Positions 61,844 to 64,000 of a stretch of DNA of 64,000 nucleotides are shown in pieces. The notes under the pieces are model-generated. The model worked only from the letters and a program-made list of their open reading frames with translations, was not told where the DNA came from and ran no database searches. The stretch covers positions 308,334 to 372,333 of the forward strand of contig NZ_LT976854.1 of assembly GCF_900249755.1 (NCBI RefSeq), given 5' to 3'. The DNA comes from Cupriavidus taiwanensis. Lineage in GTDB: Bacteria; Pseudomonadota; Gammaproteobacteria; Burkholderiales; Burkholderiaceae. Numbering within the stretch: the first letter of the stretch is position 1; each line of letters begins with the position of its first letter. The translations under genes and the position numbers were made by a program.

Positions 61844-63766
61844 ATGGACATTTTTGGCCATTACGCTACGCGCTTCGAAGCTCGCAAGGAAGAGGAATAC
61901 AGCATCCAGGAATACCTGGAGATCTGCAAGAAGGATCCGACTGCCTACGCGACCGCTGCCGAACGCATGCTCGCCGCGATCGGTCAGCCTGAGCTGGTGG
62001 ATACCCACCACGATCCCAGGCTGTCCCGCCTGTTCTTCAACAAGGTCATCCGCATCTATCCGGCCTTCCGCGACTTCTACGGCATGGAGGACACGATCGA
62101 GCAGATCGTCTCGTTCTTCAAGCACGCCGCGCAGGGCCTCGAAGAGCGCAAGCAGATCCTGTATCTGCTCGGGCCTCCCGGCGGCGGCAAGTCCTCGCTC
62201 GCGGAGAAGCTCAAGGCGTTGATGGAGCAGATTCCCATCTACGCACTGAAGGGTTCGCCCATCCACGAGTCGCCCCTGGGTCTGTTCTCGCCCGAAGAAG
62301 ACGGCAAGATCCTGGAAGAGGACTACGGCATCCCGGTGCGCTACCTGAACACCATTGCCTCGCCCTGGGCGGTCAAGCGCCTGCACGAGTTCAACGGCGA
62401 CATCACCAGGTTCAAGGTGGTGAAGCTGCGCCCGTCGGTGCTGTCGCAGATCGCGATCTCGAAGACCGAGCCGGGCGACGAGAACAACCAGGACATCTCG
62501 TCGCTGGTGGGCAAGGTCGATATCCGCAAGCTCGAGGACTTCCCGCAGGACGACCCGGACGCGTACTCGTACTCCGGCGGCCTGTGCCTGGCCAACCGCG
62601 GCCTGCTCGAGTTCGTCGAAATGTTCAAGGCGCCGATCAAGGTGCTGCACCCGCTGCTGACCGCGACCCAGGAAGGCAACTACAAGGGCACGGAAGGCTT
62701 CGGCGCGATCCCGTTCGACGGCGTCATCCTGGCGCACTCGAACGAGGCCGAGTGGCAGACCTTCAAGGCGGACAAGAACAACGAGGCCTTCCTCGACCGG
62801 ATCTATATCGTCAAGGTCCCGTACTGCCTGCGCGTGTCCGACGAGGTCAAGATCTACGACAAGCTGCTGCGCAGCAGTTCGCTGTCGGCAGCGCCATGCG
62901 CGCCCAACACGCTGAAGATGATGGCGCAGTTCGCGGTGCTCACCCGCATCAAGGAGCCCGAGAACTCGAACATCTTCTCGAAGATGCGCGTCTATGACGG
63001 CGAGAGCCTGAAAGACGTGGACCCGAAGGCGAAGTCGTACCAGGAATACCGCGACTACGCCGGCATCGACGAAGGCATGAACGGGCTGTCGACGCGCTTC
63101 GCGTTCAAGGTCTTGTCCAAGGTCTTCAACTTCGACAACACCGAAGTGGCGGCCAACCCGGTGCACCTGCTGTATGTGCTCGAGCAGCAGATCGAGCGCG
63201 AGCAGTTCCCGCCGGAGCAGGAAGCCAAGCTGCTGTCGTATATCAAGGAGTACCTGACCACCCCGTTCGTCGAGTTCATCGGCAAGGAGATCCAGACCGC
63301 CTACCTGGAGTCGTATTCGGAGTATGGGCAGAACATCTTCGACCGCTATGTGGTGTTCGCCGACCTGTGGATCCAGGACCAGGAGTACCGCGATCCCAAC
63401 ACCGGCGAAATCCTCGACCGCAACGCGCTGAACGACGAGCTCGAGAAAGTGGAAAAACCCGCGGGTATCTCGAACCCGAAGGACTTCCGCAACGAGATCG
63501 TCAACTTCGTGCTGCGGGCGCGGGCCAACAACGGCGGCAAGAACCCGGTCTGGACCAGCTATGAAAAGCTGCGGATGGTGATCGAGAAGCGCATGTTCTC
63601 CACCACCGAGGACCTGTTGCCGGTGATCTCGTTCAACGCCAAGTCTTCGCGCGAAGACCAGGACAAGCACGAGAACTTCGTCAACCGCATGGTCGAGAAG
63701 GGGTACACGCCCAAGCAAGTGAGACTGTTGGTGGAGTGGTATCTGCGCGTAAGAAAGTCATCGTAA
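61844..63766 (+). CDS. prkA: PrkA family serine protein kinase (YeaG)
   Basis: 640 residues, normal family length. An N-terminal AAA-like domain has Walker A GPPGGGKS at 110-117 ([20 protein letters not shown] region), and the C-terminal kinase-like domain covers about 380-640. It starts with [20 protein letters not shown], as in other PrkA proteins. In E. coli, YeaG with YeaH responds to nutrient and nitrogen stress. The yeaH-type gene follows after 37 bases, so the classic prkA-yeaH pair is present. Confidence 0.94.
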   Translation: MDIFGHYATRFEARKEEEYSIQEYLEICKKDPTAYATAAERMLAAIGQPELVDTHHDPRLSRLFFNKVIRIYPAFRDFYGMEDTIEQIVSFFKHAAQGLEERKQILYLLGPPGGGKSSLAEKLKALMEQIPIYALKGSPIHESPLGLFSPEEDGKILEEDYGIPVRYLNTIASPWAVKRLHEFNGDITRFKVVKLRPSVLSQIAISKTEPGDENNQDISSLVGKVDIRKLEDFPQDDPDAYSYSGGLCLANRGLLEFVEMFKAPIKVLHPLLTATQEGNYKGTEGFGAIPFDGVILAHSNEAEWQTFKADKNNEAFLDRIYIVKVPYCLRVSDEVKIYDKLLRSSSLSAAPCAPNTLKMMAQFAVLTRIKEPENSNIFSKMRVYDGESLKDVDPKAKSYQEYRDYAGIDEGMNGLSTRFAFKVLSKVFNFDNTEVAANPVHLLYVLEQQIEREQFPPEQEAKLLSYIKEYLTTPFVEFIGKEIQTAYLESYSEYGQNIFDRYVVFADLWIQDQEYRDPNTGEILDRNALNDELEKVEKPAGISNPKDFRNEIVNFVLRARANNGGKNPVWTSYEKLRMVIEKRMFSTTEDLLPVISFNAKSSREDQDKHENFVNRMVEKGYTPKQVRLLVEWYLRVRKSS

Positions 63767-63803
63767 CGGCGCCGCGGAACAGGTCTCTCAACGAGGGCAA
63801 CAT

Positions 63804-64000
63804 ATGGCTACGGTCATCGATCGGCGCGAAAACGGCGGCAACAAGAGTGCCGTCAACCAGCAACGCTTCATCAAGCGCTACCGCGAGCAGATCCGGCAAG
63901 CGGTGGCAAAGGCGGTGTCCGGCCGGAAGATCATGGACATCGAGCAGAGCGGCCAGGTGTCCATTCCGGTCAAGGACATCAGCGAACCGATCTTCCACCA
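63804..64000 (+). CDS. yeaH: YeaH/YhbH family protein (DUF444), N-terminal part
   Basis: The gene runs off the right edge; 65 codons are visible from the ATG at 63804, with GAGGGC upstream. The start [20 protein letters not shown] is followed by [18 protein letters not shown] and [12 protein letters not shown], the usual N-terminus of the DUF444/YeaH family, which later carries a VWA-like metal-binding domain. It is the standard partner of PrkA, and the two are co-transcribed. Confidence 0.92.
   Translation, partial: MATVIDRRENGGNKSAVNQQRFIKRYREQIRQAVAKAVSGRKIMDIEQSGQVSIPVKDISEPIFH

Overview
The window is high-GC beta-proteobacterial DNA and most resembles Cupriavidus (Burkholderiales). The signs are orphan Bug/TctC-type solute receptors paired with acyl-CoA enzymes, a DUF1484 protein, a cusDCBAF-like copper operon, an ars operon in the order arsR-arsI-arsC-acr3-arsC-arsH-MFS as described for Cupriavidus metallidurans, and a CDI locus in the Burkholderia order A-I-B. 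The genus assignment is inferred from gene content and order; no database search was run. I saw no rRNA, tRNA, CRISPR array or intact insertion sequence.

Bases 1-6150 hold the tail of an Excalibur-domain protein, a membrane-anchored DUF2726 nuclease-like protein, a DUF4124 protein, a secreted alkyl sulfatase with a coupled partner, a glutathione S-transferase and a zinc alcohol dehydrogenase. Bases 6200-21530 are a metal-resistance block. A minus-strand cusD-C-B-A-F operon for Cu(I)/Ag(I) efflux is followed by a divergent cytochrome c, a chromate transporter ChrA, a DUF1484 gene, a small unknown gene behind a MerR/CueR-type promoter, and a seven-gene arsenic operon whose first gene appears to be read from a leaderless transcript.

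Bases 21800-24600 carry a LysR/SDR divergent pair, a frameshifted F420/NADP-reductase-like gene and a small lipoprotein. Bases 24800-30070 hold two acyl-CoA dehydrogenases divergent from an acyl-CoA ligase and a Bug receptor. Bases 30460-42960 form a contact-dependent inhibition locus: a lipoprotein, a 2938-residue CdiA, an overlapping CdiI, a low-GC stretch of small, broken or remnant ORFs, and CdiB.

Bases 42990-48560 are a minus-strand CoA-dependent catabolic operon (acyl-CoA dehydrogenase, CaiB transferase, MmgE/PrpD, CitE-type lyase, MaoC-type hydratase) that resembles itaconate/mesaconate-type pathways. After MgtC- and DUF2628-family membrane proteins come a LysR gene divergent from an SDR-CaiB operon, then an AraC regulator divergent from a Bug-ligase-Bug-enoyl-CoA hydratase-acyl-CoA dehydrogenase series. 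The window ends with prkA (yeaG) and the start of yeaH. Two unrelated 11-bp tandem repeats and a sequence shared by two catabolic control regions are the main unexplained non-coding signals.
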